From positions 898-35,859 of the forward strand of contig NZ_FRCT01000024.1 in NCBI RefSeq assembly GCF_900143025.1: a DNA stretch of 34,962 nt. The letters are read 5' to 3'. Shown here in pieces: positions 15,849-23,999 of the stretch. The translations under genes were made by a program, and so were the position numbers. The stretch is from Ruminococcus flavefaciens. Its GTDB lineage: Bacteria > Bacillota > Clostridia > Oscillospirales > Ruminococcaceae. Below the pieces are notes generated by a model. It searched no databases. It was not told where the DNA came from and was given only the letters and a program-made list of their open reading frames with translations. Position 1 is the first letter of the stretch. Each line of letters begins with the position of its first letter.

Positions 15849-16868
15849 ATGGCAAACACTGATATCGGTATCGACCTCGGTACTTCCAATATCGTTATGA
15901 CTATGGGCAATAAGGGAGTAGTCCTCAGTGAGCCCTCTGTCATAGCTTACAACACAAGGACAGAAAGAGTCCTTGCTGTAGGCAAGGAAGCCTATGAGAT
16001 GATAGGCAGAAACCCAGATTATATCGCAGTTAAGCGACCTATCAGCGAGGGCGTTATCTCTGACGATGACCTTACTCACAGCATGATACGCGAGTTCATA
16101 CTCAAGGTAACAGGCAAGCAGCTTGTAAAGCCCCGTATCGTTATTTGTATCCCCTCATTTATCACTGATATCGAAAGCCGTGCAGTTGTAGAAGCTGCAA
16201 AGAGTGCGGGTTCAAGGCAGGTATATCTCATACAGGAGCCGATAGCGGCTATGATAGGCGCAGGCGTGAACATCACCAAGGCTAAGGGACACATGATAGT
16301 CGATATCGGCGGCGGTACTACCGATGTTGCTATCGTATCCATGAACGGTGTTGTTACCTCACATACCGTAAAGGTTGCAGGAAACGCTATAGACCGCTCA
16401 ATAATCAAGTATATGCAGAACAAGTACAAGCTCCTTATCGGCGAAAGAACTGCCGAAAAGGTAAAGATAGAGCTTTGCAACCTCTACGACCCAAGCGACG
16501 AGATGACCTACATCGTCAAGGGCAGAAGTCTCCTCAAAGGACTGCCTGCACAGGTGCTTCTCAGCGAAACAGAGCTGTTTGAGGCTATCGAGGACGACAC
16601 CTTCACTATCATGGAGGCTATCCGCAAGGTACTGGAAGATGCTCCTCCCGAACTTGTGGGCGATATCTATGATAACGGACTCCTCCTCACAGGCGGCGGC
16701 GCTCTGCTTGGCGGACTTACTCAGCTCATCAAGCGTACTCTGGGAATAAGCTGCAATATCGCTAAGGACTCCATAAACTGCGTAGCCAAGGGTACTGGTA
16801 TGGCATTCGGCAGAATGACCACTCTCCTTGACGGCTTCGAGGCAGCAACAGTGTACAAATACAGATAA
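15849..16868 (+). CDS. mreB: Rod-shape protein MreB/Mbl (bacterial actin)
   Basis: A 339-residue actin-fold ATPase. Phosphate-1 motif GIDLGTSNIVM (7-17), phosphate-2 DIGGGTTDVAIV and the adenosine-site motif LLTGGGALLGGL are all intact, and VKRPISEGVISD and IQEPIAAMIGAG are family signatures. MreB forms membrane-bound filaments that guide side-wall peptidoglycan synthesis. It is not next to mreC/mreD, so it could be the Mbl-type paralogue; sequence alone does not decide this. It probably shares the recD2 transcript (15-bp gap, AAAGGAAG ribosome site). If the host is a coccus as most ruminococci are, MreB is notable but not unusual for the genus. Confidence 0.93.
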   Translation: MANTDIGIDLGTSNIVMTMGNKGVVLSEPSVIAYNTRTERVLAVGKEAYEMIGRNPDYIAVKRPISEGVISDDDLTHSMIREFILKVTGKQLVKPRIVICIPSFITDIESRAVVEAAKSAGSRQVYLIQEPIAAMIGAGVNITKAKGHMIVDIGGGTTDVAIVSMNGVVTSHTVKVAGNAIDRSIIKYMQNKYKLLIGERTAEKVKIELCNLYDPSDEMTYIVKGRSLLKGLPAQVLLSETELFEAIEDDTFTIMEAIRKVLEDAPPELVGDIYDNGLLLTGGGALLGGLTQLIKRTLGISCNIAKDSINCVAKGTGMAFGRMTTLLDGFEAATVYKYR

Positions 16869-16932
16869 TAGCCATTAGTAGAGGACGGCGTCCTCGACGT
16901 CCCATAATTGGGGTGCTTTCATATAAAAACTA

Positions 16933-16960
16933 AAGGGCGGATAATTCCGCCCTTATCTTT
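16933..16960 (+). terminator. Terminator after mreB
   Basis: AAGGGCGGA (16933-16941), loop TAAT, TCCGCCCTT (16946-16954), followed by ATCTTTT. Confidence 0.8.
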
Positions 16961-16979
16961 TAAGCGTTCACTGTATACT

Positions 16980-17050
16980 CTTGCTTCCTTGCTCTCTGAG
17001 ATGCAATATACTTTAGCGATTTAAACCATTCAAGATTGCAAGGAAGCAAG
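16980..17050. repeat. 13-bp inverted repeat in mreB-mrp gap
   Basis: CTTGCTTCCTTGC (16980-16992) and GCAAGGAAGCAAG (17038-17050) are perfect reverse complements with 45 bp between them. This gap also has a GAGGAC-GGC-GTCCTC hairpin at 16881-16895. No ORF or RNA family was recognised here. Confidence 0.7.
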
Positions 17051-17115
17051 CGTGCAACAATTCTTTATGTACTCTTGACCTGCCGACTGAAAAAGGCAGC
17101 CCCTACAAAGCAAAA

Positions 17116-17137
17116 GGGACACCGAAAGCGGCGTCCC
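17116..17137 (-). terminator. Terminator of mrp
   Basis: GGGACACCG (17116-17124) / CGGCGTCCC (17129-17137), one G-U pair, loop of 4. The AAAA at 17112-17115 gives a short U-tract on the minus strand. Confidence 0.75.
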
Positions 17138-17143
17138 ATAAAT

Positions 17144-17968
17144 TTATTCTGAAATGATCTTCTCGGCTGCTTCTGTGAGCCATTCGCCCTCGAAGAGCTC
17201 TATTGTTCCCTGATCGCAGAGCTTTGCAAGCTGAGGGTCGATAGGGAGCTTAGCAAGTACAGGGATATCGTACTGTGCAGCTATGTCCTCGATGTGGCTC
17301 TCGCCGTAGATGCTGTGGCGCTTGCCGCAGTCGGGACATTCAAAATAGCTCATATTCTCGATGATACCGAGGATAGGTATATTCATCAGCTTAGCCATTT
17401 TTACAGCCTTTTCAACTATCATTGAAACAAGCTCCTGAGGTGAAGTAACGATAACGATACCGTCAACAGGGAGAGACTGGAAAACAGTAAGCGGAACATC
17501 ACCTGTTCCGGGAGGCATATCAACTACGAGACAATCGATGTCCTTCCAGATAACATCGGTCCAGAACTGCTTTACAACTCCCGCGATAACAGGACCTCTC
17601 CATACAACAGGGTCGGACTCGTTTTCCAGAAGAAGATTTATAGACATGATGTCAAGACCCATTTTTGACTTTGCAGGGATAATGCCGAATTCGCAGGCAT
17701 CAGCCTTCTGATGTATGCCAAAAGCCTTAGGGATAGAAGGTCCTGTGATATCAGCGTCCATGATACCGACATTCTTGCCAAGTCTCTGCATGGAAACTGC
17801 AAGCAATGAAGATACGAGAGTCTTACCGACACCGCCCTTACCGCTGACAACTCCGATGACCTTACCGATATTGCTCATAGCATTAGGCTTTTCAAGGAAA
17901 CTCTGTGGTTCCTGTCTGCTGCTGCAATCGCTTCCGCAGCTTGAGCAATCGTGTGTACATTCGCTCAT
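17144..17968 (-). CDS. mrp: Mrp/NBP35-family iron-sulfur cluster carrier ATPase
   Basis: A 274-residue deviant Walker P-loop ATPase: SGKGGVGKTLVS near residue 43, GIMDADITGPSIP, and DMPPGTGDVPLT. The C-terminal FECPDCGK holds the CxxC pair that bridges a 4Fe-4S cluster in the dimer. The N-terminus has four Cys (4, 8, 11, 15; CTHDCSSCGSDC), an extra putative cluster site seen in some clostridial members. The protein carries clusters to apo-proteins, fitting an anaerobe. ATG 17968 was chosen because AAGGAGTG is properly spaced; GTG 17977 overlaps that site. It is transcribed divergently from the riboflavin operon, with -35 boxes 7 bp apart. Confidence 0.93.
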   Translation of the reverse strand: MSECTHDCSSCGSDCSSRQEPQSFLEKPNAMSNIGKVIGVVSGKGGVGKTLVSSLLAVSMQRLGKNVGIMDADITGPSIPKAFGIHQKADACEFGIIPAKSKMGLDIMSINLLLENESDPVVWRGPVIAGVVKQFWTDVIWKDIDCLVVDMPPGTGDVPLTVFQSLPVDGIVIVTSPQELVSMIVEKAVKMAKLMNIPILGIIENMSYFECPDCGKRHSIYGESHIEDIAAQYDIPVLAKLPIDPQLAKLCDQGTIELFEGEWLTEAAEKIISE

Positions 17969-17998
17969 TAAAAACACTCCTTATGATGTAATACTTAT

Positions 17999-18027
17999 AT
18001 TATATCCCAAATTACGGTTTTAGTCAA
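17999..18027 (-). promoter_or_regulatory. Promoter of mrp
   Basis: Minus-strand TTGACT (18027-18022), 17-bp spacer, TATAAT (18004-17999). Confidence 0.85.
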
Positions 18028-18034
18028 TAGCATA

Positions 18035-18063
18035 TTGACAAATGTATAACACAGTGATATAAT
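18035..18063 (+). promoter_or_regulatory. Promoter of the riboflavin operon
   Basis: TTGACA (18035-18040), 17-bp spacer, TATAAT (18058-18063), preceded by TG at 18055-18056 (extended -10). It creates a leader of about 360 nt before the first ORF. A stretch at 18118-18152 repeats TCTTAG-like words, with no other function visible. Confidence 0.88.
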
Positions 18064-18158
18064 AAAAGTCAAGAGTTAAGAACCACAGCTCTGAATAAGG
18101 CTCTGCTCTTATGTACTAATTCTTAGATCTTAGTTCTTAGGTCTTAGATCTGATATAT

Positions 18159-18226
18159 CTTCGGGGTTAGGTTCAATTCCTGACCGGCAGGCGGAGAGCC
18201 GCCGCTCCCGGCATATACTCCCGAAG
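18159..18226 (+). ncRNA. Degenerate FMN-riboswitch-like element
   Basis: CTTCGGG (18159-18165) pairs with CCCGAAG (18220-18226) as a P1-like stem. The 5' half reads like an RFN element: GGTTAGG-loop-CCTGACCGGCAG, and 16 nt (AATTCCTGACCGGCAG, 18175-18190) are identical to the true riboswitch 91 nt downstream. A short hairpin GGCGG-AGAG-CCGCC follows, but the P4-P6 arms of the family are missing. It may be a decayed duplicate or a shortened fold; FMN binding is doubtful. Confidence 0.55.
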
Positions 18227-18245
18227 TAAACTGAATATCCACTTA

Positions 18246-18355
18246 TTATCTTTGGGGCAGGGTGTAATTCCTGACCGGCAGTAAAGCCTGCGAGCCTTTT
18301 GGCTGATTCGGTGTGATTCCGAAGCCGACGGTAAAGTCCGGATGAAAGAAGATAA
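18246..18355 (+). ncRNA. FMN riboswitch (RFN element)
   Basis: All canonical parts are present: P1 TTATCTT (18246-18252) / AAGATAA (18349-18355), then GGGCAGGGTGTAATTCCTGA, CCGGCAGTAAAGCCTGCGAG, a GATTCGG / CCGAAGCC arm and GACGGTAAAGTCCGGATGAA. FMN binding is expected to favour the terminator just downstream and so lower rib gene expression when flavin is plentiful. Confidence 0.96.
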
Positions 18356-18386
18356 ACCGCGTGATATGCGCAGTATAAGTATTTAT

Positions 18387-18408
18387 GCCCCGAATTACGG
18401 GGCTTTTT
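18387..18408 (+). terminator. Riboswitch-controlled terminator
   Basis: GCCCCG (18387-18392), loop AATTA, CGGGGC (18398-18403), five T. It lies 31 nt after the riboswitch and 26 nt before the first ORF, so control is by premature termination. The antiterminator pairing was not worked out. Confidence 0.9.
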
Positions 18409-18433
18409 CTATTTTTACAAGGGGGGCTTTACA

Positions 18434-18805
18434 ATGAAAAATATTCTGCACAATGTATTCCTTGCGATCGGTCTCGGAACAGTTATATTTGTTCCCTTGC
18501 TCATAGTCGATAAAGGGCTTAACGATACTCTTGTTTCTGTCCTGATATGGTTCGGAGCTTCAATACTTTACGGACTCTCCTTCACGCTTCTCAAACTGAA
18601 AACAAAGCTTCGTTACCCCATTCACTTTCTCTCATGCTTCATTATGACACTTGCCGTAAGGATAGGCTATTCTTATTACTCAAAAGGCAGAGTTGACTTC
18701 ACAAAGCTCCTGCTCATAACCATACCTATCTTTATTATCATTTATATGATAATGTACTTCTATATGAGGTATTTCGGAACTGTCTACAATGATAAGAACG
18801 ATTAA
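18434..18805 (+). CDS. Small four-helix membrane protein (DUF3021-like), first gene after the FMN riboswitch
   Basis: A 123-residue protein with four hydrophobic segments at about 7-25, 33-53, 62-80 and 90-112. The spacing and the third-helix start (PIHFLSCFIM) resemble DUF3021 proteins, but the match is from memory and loose. Those proteins have no established function and often sit beside LytTR regulators; none is here. Its place directly behind the riboswitch and before ribD means flavin should repress it. A flavin or precursor transport or accessory role is therefore possible. It does not look like RibU, whose family is larger and has six helices. Ribosome site AGGGGGG at 18420-18426, ATG 18434. 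Confidence 0.65.
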   Translation: MKNILHNVFLAIGLGTVIFVPLLIVDKGLNDTLVSVLIWFGASILYGLSFTLLKLKTKLRYPIHFLSCFIMTLAVRIGYSYYSKGRVDFTKLLLITIPIFIIIYMIMYFYMRYFGTVYNDKND

Positions 18806-18862
18806 GCAATACCTTATGCTTTTCCCCTGCAATACTAATATTACCACGAAAAAGGAAAGAAT

Positions 18863-19972
18863 ATGACACACGAAGAATATATGCTTGAAGCTCTCGAACT
18901 TGCCAAAAAGGGCATGGGCTTCACATCACCAAATCCAATGGTAGGAGCTGTTATCGTCCGTAACGGCGAGATAATAGGAAGCGGCTACCACAAAAAATAC
19001 GGCGACCTCCATGCAGAGCGAAATGCATTCGCATACTGCGACGAAAACGGCATAGACTGTACAGGAGCCGATATGTACGTAACTCTTGAACCCTGCTGTC
19101 ACCACGGCAAGCAGCCACCCTGTACCGACGCTGTAATAGCTCACGGTATCAAAAGGGTATTCGTAGGCTCTTCCGACCCTAATCCACTTGTTGCAGGCAA
19201 GGGCACACAGATACTCCGTGAACACGGAATAGATGTTACCGAGGGTGTCCTCAAAGACGAGTGCGATGCTATAAACGAAATTTTTTTCCACTATATCACA
19301 ACAGGTCTGCCCTTCGTCACACTGAAATACGCTATGACTATGGACGGAAAAATAGCCTGCTATACAGGCGAGTCCAAATGGATAACAGGAGAAGCAGCAC
19401 GGGGACAGGTGCAGATAGAAAGACTTCGCCACAGTGCCATAATGATAGGTGTGGGAACTGTTATTGCCGATGATCCTATGCTCACTTGCCGACTTGAAAA
19501 CAGCAGGAACCCTGTACGTATAATCTGCGACTCAACTCTCAGGACCCCTTATGAGTGTAATATCGTAAAGACTGCAAAGGAAGTCCCAACAATTATCGCT
19601 ACTGTCTCAGATGATAAAGAAAGTATAGAGAAGTTCAGTGAAGCAGGCTGCCGCATTATAAAAACAGCTCCTGTAAACGGTCGTGTAGACCTTAAAGAGC
19701 TTATGAAGATACTTGGCAGCGAAAAAATAGACAGCATACTCCTCGAAGGCGGCGGCGAGCTTAACTGGTCAGCTCTCAGCAACGGCATAGTAAGCAAGAT
19801 ACAGGCATATATCGCACCTAAGATATTCGGCGGCAGCGGTCCTTCACCCGTAGGCGGAGAGGGAGTCCCCTTCCCCTCGGCAGCTGTCATGCTGGAAAAG
19901 GGCAATATCGTCAGGATAGGCGATGATATCCTCATAGAAAGCAGGTTAAAGAATGTTTACGGGAATAATTGA
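18863..19972 (+). CDS. ribD: Riboflavin biosynthesis RibD, deaminase-reductase
   Basis: A 369-residue two-domain enzyme. The N-terminal deaminase (~1-145) has the zinc motifs HAERNAF and PCCHHGKQPPC. The C-terminal reductase (~150-369) has TLKYAMTMDGKIA, KWITGEAAR, GVGTVIADDP and LLEGGGELNWS. It converts the first pyrimidine product of GTP cyclohydrolase II to the ribitylamino-uracil phosphate. Its 3' end overlaps ribE by 20 bp, so the two are translated in a coupled manner. The order ribD-ribE-ribBA-ribH matches Bacillus. Ribosome site AAAGGAAAG. Confidence 0.97.
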   Translation: MTHEEYMLEALELAKKGMGFTSPNPMVGAVIVRNGEIIGSGYHKKYGDLHAERNAFAYCDENGIDCTGADMYVTLEPCCHHGKQPPCTDAVIAHGIKRVFVGSSDPNPLVAGKGTQILREHGIDVTEGVLKDECDAINEIFFHYITTGLPFVTLKYAMTMDGKIACYTGESKWITGEAARGQVQIERLRHSAIMIGVGTVIADDPMLTCRLENSRNPVRIICDSTLRTPYECNIVKTAKEVPTIIATVSDDKESIEKFSEAGCRIIKTAPVNGRVDLKELMKILGSEKIDSILLEGGGELNWSALSNGIVSKIQAYIAPKIFGGSGPSPVGGEGVPFPSAAVMLEKGNIVRIGDDILIESRLKNVYGNN

Positions 19973-20600
19973 GGAGATAGGCACTGTATGCTCGGTAAAG
20001 CGTTCAGGCAGCTCCTCATTCATTGAAATACAGGCAAAGAAAGTCCTTGAAGATGTCCACATGGGCGACAGCATAGCCGTAAACGGTGTATGTCTTACCG
20101 TTACACATTTCGGCGGCGGAGTATTCCGCGCAGATGTTATGAACGAAACTCTCAGCCGTTCGTCCCTCGGAAGTCTCACCTCGGGCAGTCCTGTCAACCT
20201 TGAAAGAGCTATGGCAGCAGGCGGACGCTTCGGCGGTCATATAGTTTCGGGACATATCGACGGCACAGGTACCATAACCGACATAAAAAATGACGGTATC
20301 GCCGTATGGTACACAGTTTCCGCAGCTCCCGAATTACTGCGGTATATCGTTGAGAAAGGCTCTATTGCAATTGACGGCATAAGCCTTACAGTCGCAAAGG
20401 TAACGGATACATCTTTCAGTGTATCCATTATCCCCCATACTGCTTCGCAGACAATTCTCGGAAGCAGAAAGGTCGGCGATATTGTAAACCTTGAAAATGA
20501 TATCATCGGCAAATACGTTGAAAAGCTAATGAAACCGTCAGAAGCTGCTCCTCAGAGCAGTCTCAGCATGGAAATGCTGGCAAAGCACGGTTTTATATAA
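19953..20600 (+). CDS. ribE: Riboflavin synthase alpha subunit
   Basis: A 215-residue protein starting [12 protein letters not shown], the family signature, with the two repeated barrel halves (the second begins near [15 protein letters not shown]). The first carries [14 protein letters not shown] and the second [14 protein letters not shown]. It dismutates two 6,7-dimethyl-8-ribityllumazines to riboflavin. Start lies inside ribD; AGCAGG upstream serves as a modest ribosome site. Confidence 0.97.
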   Translation: MFTGIIEEIGTVCSVKRSGSSSFIEIQAKKVLEDVHMGDSIAVNGVCLTVTHFGGGVFRADVMNETLSRSSLGSLTSGSPVNLERAMAAGGRFGGHIVSGHIDGTGTITDIKNDGIAVWYTVSAAPELLRYIVEKGSIAIDGISLTVAKVTDTSFSVSIIPHTASQTILGSRKVGDIVNLENDIIGKYVEKLMKPSEAAPQSSLSMEMLAKHGFI

Positions 20601-20628
20601 ATATCACTATCAGCAAGGAGAAATCTTA

Positions 20629-21828
20629 ATGTTCAAGTACAACACTGTTGAGGAAGCCTGCGAGGCACTCCGAAACGGCGAGATAATCCTCGTCACAGAC
20701 GATGAGGACAGAGAAAACGAGGGCGATATGATATGCGCCGCTCAGTTTGCCACCACAGAGAATGTAAACTTCATGGCTGCTCACGCAAAGGGTCTTATAT
20801 GTATGCCAATGAGTGCCAAGCTCTGCGACAAGCTCCACCTGCATCAAATGGTGGACTATAACACCGACAATCACTGCACTGCCTTTACGGTATCTATAGA
20901 CCATGTTGATACTACCACAGGCATATCCGCAGCCGAGAGAGGCTATACTGCACGTATGGCGGTATCTCCCGAAGCGAAGCCCGATGACTTCCGCCGCCCC
21001 GGGCATATGTTCCCGCTTTTAGCGAAGAAAAACGGAGTCCTCGAACGTGAAGGACACACAGAAGCTACTGTTGACCTTATGCGTCTGGCAGGTCTTGAGG
21101 AGTGCGGACTTTGCTGTGAGATAATGCGCGATGACGGCACTATGATGAGAGCCGCAGAGCTTCAGGAAAAGGCTGTAGAATGGGGTATGAAGTTCATAAC
21201 CATTCAGGCACTTAAAGACTACCGTAAGGTACACGACCAGCTTGTGGAGCGCGTGGCAAACACAAAGCTGCCTACAAAATACGGTGAATTCCGTGCAATG
21301 GGCTATGTGAACAAGCTCAACGGCGAACACCATGTTGCTCTTGTAAAGGGCGATATCGGTGACGGAAAGGATATCCTCTGCCGTGTACACTCCGAATGCC
21401 TTACAGGCGACGCTTTCGGCTCGCTTAAATGCGACTGCGGCCAGCAGTTTGCTGCGGCTATGACTCAGATAGAAAAAGAAGGCCGCGGAATACTCCTCTA
21501 CATGAGGCAGGAGGGACGAGGCATAGGTCTCATAAACAAGCTCCGCGCCTATGAATTGCAGGACAAGGGAATGGATACCCTTGAAGCAAATCTTGCACTG
21601 GGTTTCCCCGGAGATATGCGCGAATACTACATCGGCGCACAGATACTCCGCGACCTGGGCTGCAAGACCCTGAGACTGCTGACAAACAACCCCGACAAGG
21701 TCTACGGACTCAGCGGCTTCGGACTTGAAATAAAGGAACGTGTACCAATACAGGTGGACGCTACCGCCTACGACCTGTTCTATCTTAAAACAAAACGCGA
21801 TAAAATGGGTCATATTCTGGATTATTGA
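20629..21828 (+). CDS. ribBA: Bifunctional DHBP synthase / GTP cyclohydrolase II
   Basis: A 399-residue fusion. The N-terminal half (~1-200) is 3,4-dihydroxy-2-butanone-4-phosphate synthase, with [12 protein letters not shown] and ERGYTARMA near the active site, and RRPGHMFPL. The C-terminal half is GTP cyclohydrolase II, with zinc Cys residues in [18 protein letters not shown] and the catalytic stretch [13 protein letters not shown]. It makes both starting pieces of riboflavin, from ribulose 5-phosphate and from GTP. Ribosome site AAGGAGA; the next gene begins 11 bp after the stop. Confidence 0.97.
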   Translation: MFKYNTVEEACEALRNGEIILVTDDEDRENEGDMICAAQFATTENVNFMAAHAKGLICMPMSAKLCDKLHLHQMVDYNTDNHCTAFTVSIDHVDTTTGISAAERGYTARMAVSPEAKPDDFRRPGHMFPLLAKKNGVLEREGHTEATVDLMRLAGLEECGLCCEIMRDDGTMMRAAELQEKAVEWGMKFITIQALKDYRKVHDQLVERVANTKLPTKYGEFRAMGYVNKLNGEHHVALVKGDIGDGKDILCRVHSECLTGDAFGSLKCDCGQQFAAAMTQIEKEGRGILLYMRQEGRGIGLINKLRAYELQDKGMDTLEANLALGFPGDMREYYIGAQILRDLGCKTLRLLTNNPDKVYGLSGFGLEIKERVPIQVDATAYDLFYLKTKRDKMGHILDY

Positions 21829-21839
21829 GGTGAATTTTT

Positions 21840-22304
21840 ATGAGCGTCTTTGATATAGTCATTACAGTATTACTTGCAATATTATGCCTGATAACTATAG
21901 TTTTTGATATAGCATCATTCAGATCATGGGCAAAAGCAAAGGAAAAAACCTTCATAGGAAACTGGGCAGATATCATTTTCAGAGTACTGCTTGCTGTTAT
22001 GTTTTTATTACGTCCGTTTTCCGTAATAACAGTATTATTCCTTGTTACACTTGCCTTGACAACTCCGCTGGCATTTACCTGCCTTTCACCCGAAGGAATG
22101 AGAAATGCTTTCGGACTCAATCCTGTCAGCAATCTCAGCTATGAGTACAAGAAAAACAATATAAGCATTGAGACCCTTTATATTTACGCTCAGAACAAGC
22201 CAAAGGCTGCTGCATACAATCTTGGTATCAAGAAACCCAAAACAGTAAAGATGCTTGCTGACTGGTACGGTAAGCACGGCTATGAAAATCCGCTTACAAA
22301 ATAA
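21840..22304 (+). CDS. Unknown membrane protein inserted in the rib operon (154 aa)
   Basis: A 154-residue protein. Two or three hydrophobic segments occur (~4-24, 43-60 and 62-80), the last two separated by RPFS. The C-terminal ~70 residues are soluble and basic (LYIYAQNKPKAAAYNLG... KTVKMLADWYGKHG), with an arrangement resembling a short helical repeat. I do not recognise the family. It lies between ribBA and ribH with gaps of 11 and 13 bp, and so should be under FMN control. Ribosome site is the GAGGTGAA around the ribBA stop codon. Confidence 0.7.
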   Translation: MSVFDIVITVLLAILCLITIVFDIASFRSWAKAKEKTFIGNWADIIFRVLLAVMFLLRPFSVITVLFLVTLALTTPLAFTCLSPEGMRNAFGLNPVSNLSYEYKKNNISIETLYIYAQNKPKAAAYNLGIKKPKTVKMLADWYGKHGYENPLTK

Positions 22305-22317
22305 GGAGACATCACGC

Positions 22318-22842
22318 ATGATAATGAAAAATTTTTGCATAGCTGTGCTGTGCGTTATGTCGGTAGTATTCGTACTTGCAATAGCAGGATATTTCGTATT
22401 CTGCATCAGGGTAAAAAGCGAAAAGAACGCCATAAAGGTAAAGCGTCACCGCAAAAAGAACAGTATATGGTGGTTCTGCTGCTGGCTCATATGGGTAGTG
22501 GTATTTCTCCTGGACTGGAGCGGTGCAAAGCATCTTGGCGATGAGTATAACGAACTGAACTACAAGCTGCTTTCCGTAGCAGGCGGACTTCTTACCGTTC
22601 TTCTCGTTCTCAACTTTTTCGTATTGAGATACACCTATGTGACCTCACAGAAAGTATTTCAGCCTCTCAGCTTCGGACTGGCATACGATAAGAAAAAGAT
22701 AATGTATAAGATATCCGGAGATACGCTTAAACTTTGGTTCAATAACAGTATCATGCCAAAGGAATATACCATTATCAAGGATAAGGAAAAGCTTGAGGAA
22801 ATGCTCAGGGAAAATTATACGCTTAATAAACTTTTAAGATAA
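22318..22842 (+). CDS. Unknown membrane protein inserted in the rib operon (174 aa)
   Basis: A 174-residue protein with three hydrophobic segments (~5-28, ~48-65, ~79-99) joined by strongly basic loops (KVKRHRKKNS), then a cytosolic tail of about 70 residues (LAYDKKKIMYKISGDTLKLWF) that could form a small beta domain. Family not recognised. ATG 22318 follows AAGGAGA; an upstream in-frame ATG at 22255 would overlap the previous gene by 50 bp and lacks a ribosome site. ribH starts 17 bp after its stop. Confidence 0.7.
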   Translation: MIMKNFCIAVLCVMSVVFVLAIAGYFVFCIRVKSEKNAIKVKRHRKKNSIWWFCCWLIWVVVFLLDWSGAKHLGDEYNELNYKLLSVAGGLLTVLLVLNFFVLRYTYVTSQKVFQPLSFGLAYDKKKIMYKISGDTLKLWFNNSIMPKEYTIIKDKEKLEEMLRENYTLNKLLR

Positions 22843-22859
22843 TAAAGGAGTTATAAATT

Positions 22860-23327
22860 ATGAGAACATATGAAGGTAAACTTGTATCAAAGGACATAAG
22901 AGTAGGTATCGTTGTCGCTCGTTTCAACGAGTTCATCACATCAAAGCTTCTTGGCGGAGCTATAGATACACTCAAACGTCACGATGTAAACGAAGCTGCT
23001 ATTGACGTAGCATGGGTACCCGGTGCATTCGAGATACCGCTCATTGCTTCAAAAATGGCTAAATCAGGCAAGTATGACGCTGTTATCTGCCTCGGTGCTA
23101 TAATCAGAGGAAGCACCTCACACTATGACCTCGTATGCAATGAGGCTGCAAAGGGCATCGCACAGGTATCTCTCCAGAGCGATATCCCTGTAATGTTCGG
23201 CGTTATCACTACCGAGAACATCGAGCAGGCTATCGAGCGTGCAGGCTCTAAGGCTGGAAACAAGGGCAGCGAGTGTGCTGAGGGTGCTATCGAGATGATA
23301 AACCTTATCAGAGAGATCGAGGCATAA
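22860..23327 (+). CDS. ribH: 6,7-dimethyl-8-ribityllumazine synthase
   Basis: A 155-residue enzyme with the family landmarks [40 protein letters not shown] and [15 protein letters not shown]. It joins the ribitylamino-uracil to dihydroxybutanone phosphate, the step before riboflavin synthase, and usually forms 60-mer shells. Its stop codon overlaps the start of the HAD gene by one base (TAATG). Confidence 0.97.
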   Translation: MRTYEGKLVSKDIRVGIVVARFNEFITSKLLGGAIDTLKRHDVNEAAIDVAWVPGAFEIPLIASKMAKSGKYDAVICLGAIIRGSTSHYDLVCNEAAKGIAQVSLQSDIPVMFGVITTENIEQAIERAGSKAGNKGSECAEGAIEMINLIREIEA

Positions 23328-23983
23328 TGACCAATCTTATTTTCGATTACGACGGCACTATCCATAACTCCATGCTTACATATGCCCCTGCATTCCGCGA
23401 TACCATGAAATGGCTATCCGACAACGGCTATATCGCTGACCGTGAATACTCCGACAAGGAGATAAGCTATTGGCTTGGCTTCAATTCCACGGATATGTGG
23501 GGACAGTTCCACCCCGAGCTTGACCCTGAGATACGTGAAAAAGCCCGTATCATGCTGGGACAGGATATGGCACAGCGTGTTGACCGCGGCGAAGGTGCGC
23601 TGTATGAGGGAGCTGAGGAAATGCTCTCTGAGCTGAAAAACAGCGGCTATACCCTTATATTCCTCAGCAACTGCCGCTTCCACTACCTTGAACGCCATAA
23701 AAGAGTGTTCGGGCTGGACCGCTTTTTCGACTATTTCTACTGCTGCGAAGCCTTTGATTTTATACCAAAGTATGAGATATTCCGCAGGATAGCTCCCAAC
23801 CATGAGGGTGACTTCATAGTTATCGGAGACCGCTTTCACGACATCGAAACTGCTGCACAGAACGGTCTGCCGTCCATAGGCTGCGGCTACGGCTTCGGCT
23901 CGGACGAGGAGCTTGCAAAGGCAGATATCATAGTGCGCAGTATAAAGGATATACCAAAGGCTGTAAAAGAACTCCGTACCTGA
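23327..23983 (+). CDS. HAD-superfamily phosphatase, candidate riboflavin-pathway phosphatase
   Basis: A 218-residue HAD hydrolase with a helical (PGP-type) cap. Motif I is FDYDGTIHNS (nucleophile Asp7, Asp9), motif II LSNC, motif III Lys in FIPKYEIF, and motif IV VIGDRFHDIETA. The start overlaps the ribH stop by one base, which implies tight coupling. Riboflavin synthesis needs a phosphatase to act on 5-amino-6-(5-phosphoribitylamino)uracil. In known bacteria this is done by HAD enzymes such as YcsE or YigB that usually lie outside rib operons. Placement here makes it a good candidate for that step, but a phosphoglycolate-type or nucleotide phosphatase role cannot be excluded. Confidence 0.85.
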   Translation: MTNLIFDYDGTIHNSMLTYAPAFRDTMKWLSDNGYIADREYSDKEISYWLGFNSTDMWGQFHPELDPEIREKARIMLGQDMAQRVDRGEGALYEGAEEMLSELKNSGYTLIFLSNCRFHYLERHKRVFGLDRFFDYFYCCEAFDFIPKYEIFRRIAPNHEGDFIVIGDRFHDIETAAQNGLPSIGCGYGFGSDEELAKADIIVRSIKDIPKAVKELRT

Positions 23984-23999
23984 ACAGAAAGGAGCAATT

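Noticed and set aside
15267..16079. 270-residue minus-strand ORF across recD2 and mreB
   Set aside because: It overlaps two secure genes on the other strand; Cys- and Val-rich composition is typical of antisense frames.
21019..21813. 264-residue minus-strand ORF opposite ribBA
   Set aside because: Fully antisense to a secure enzyme gene; no start signal.
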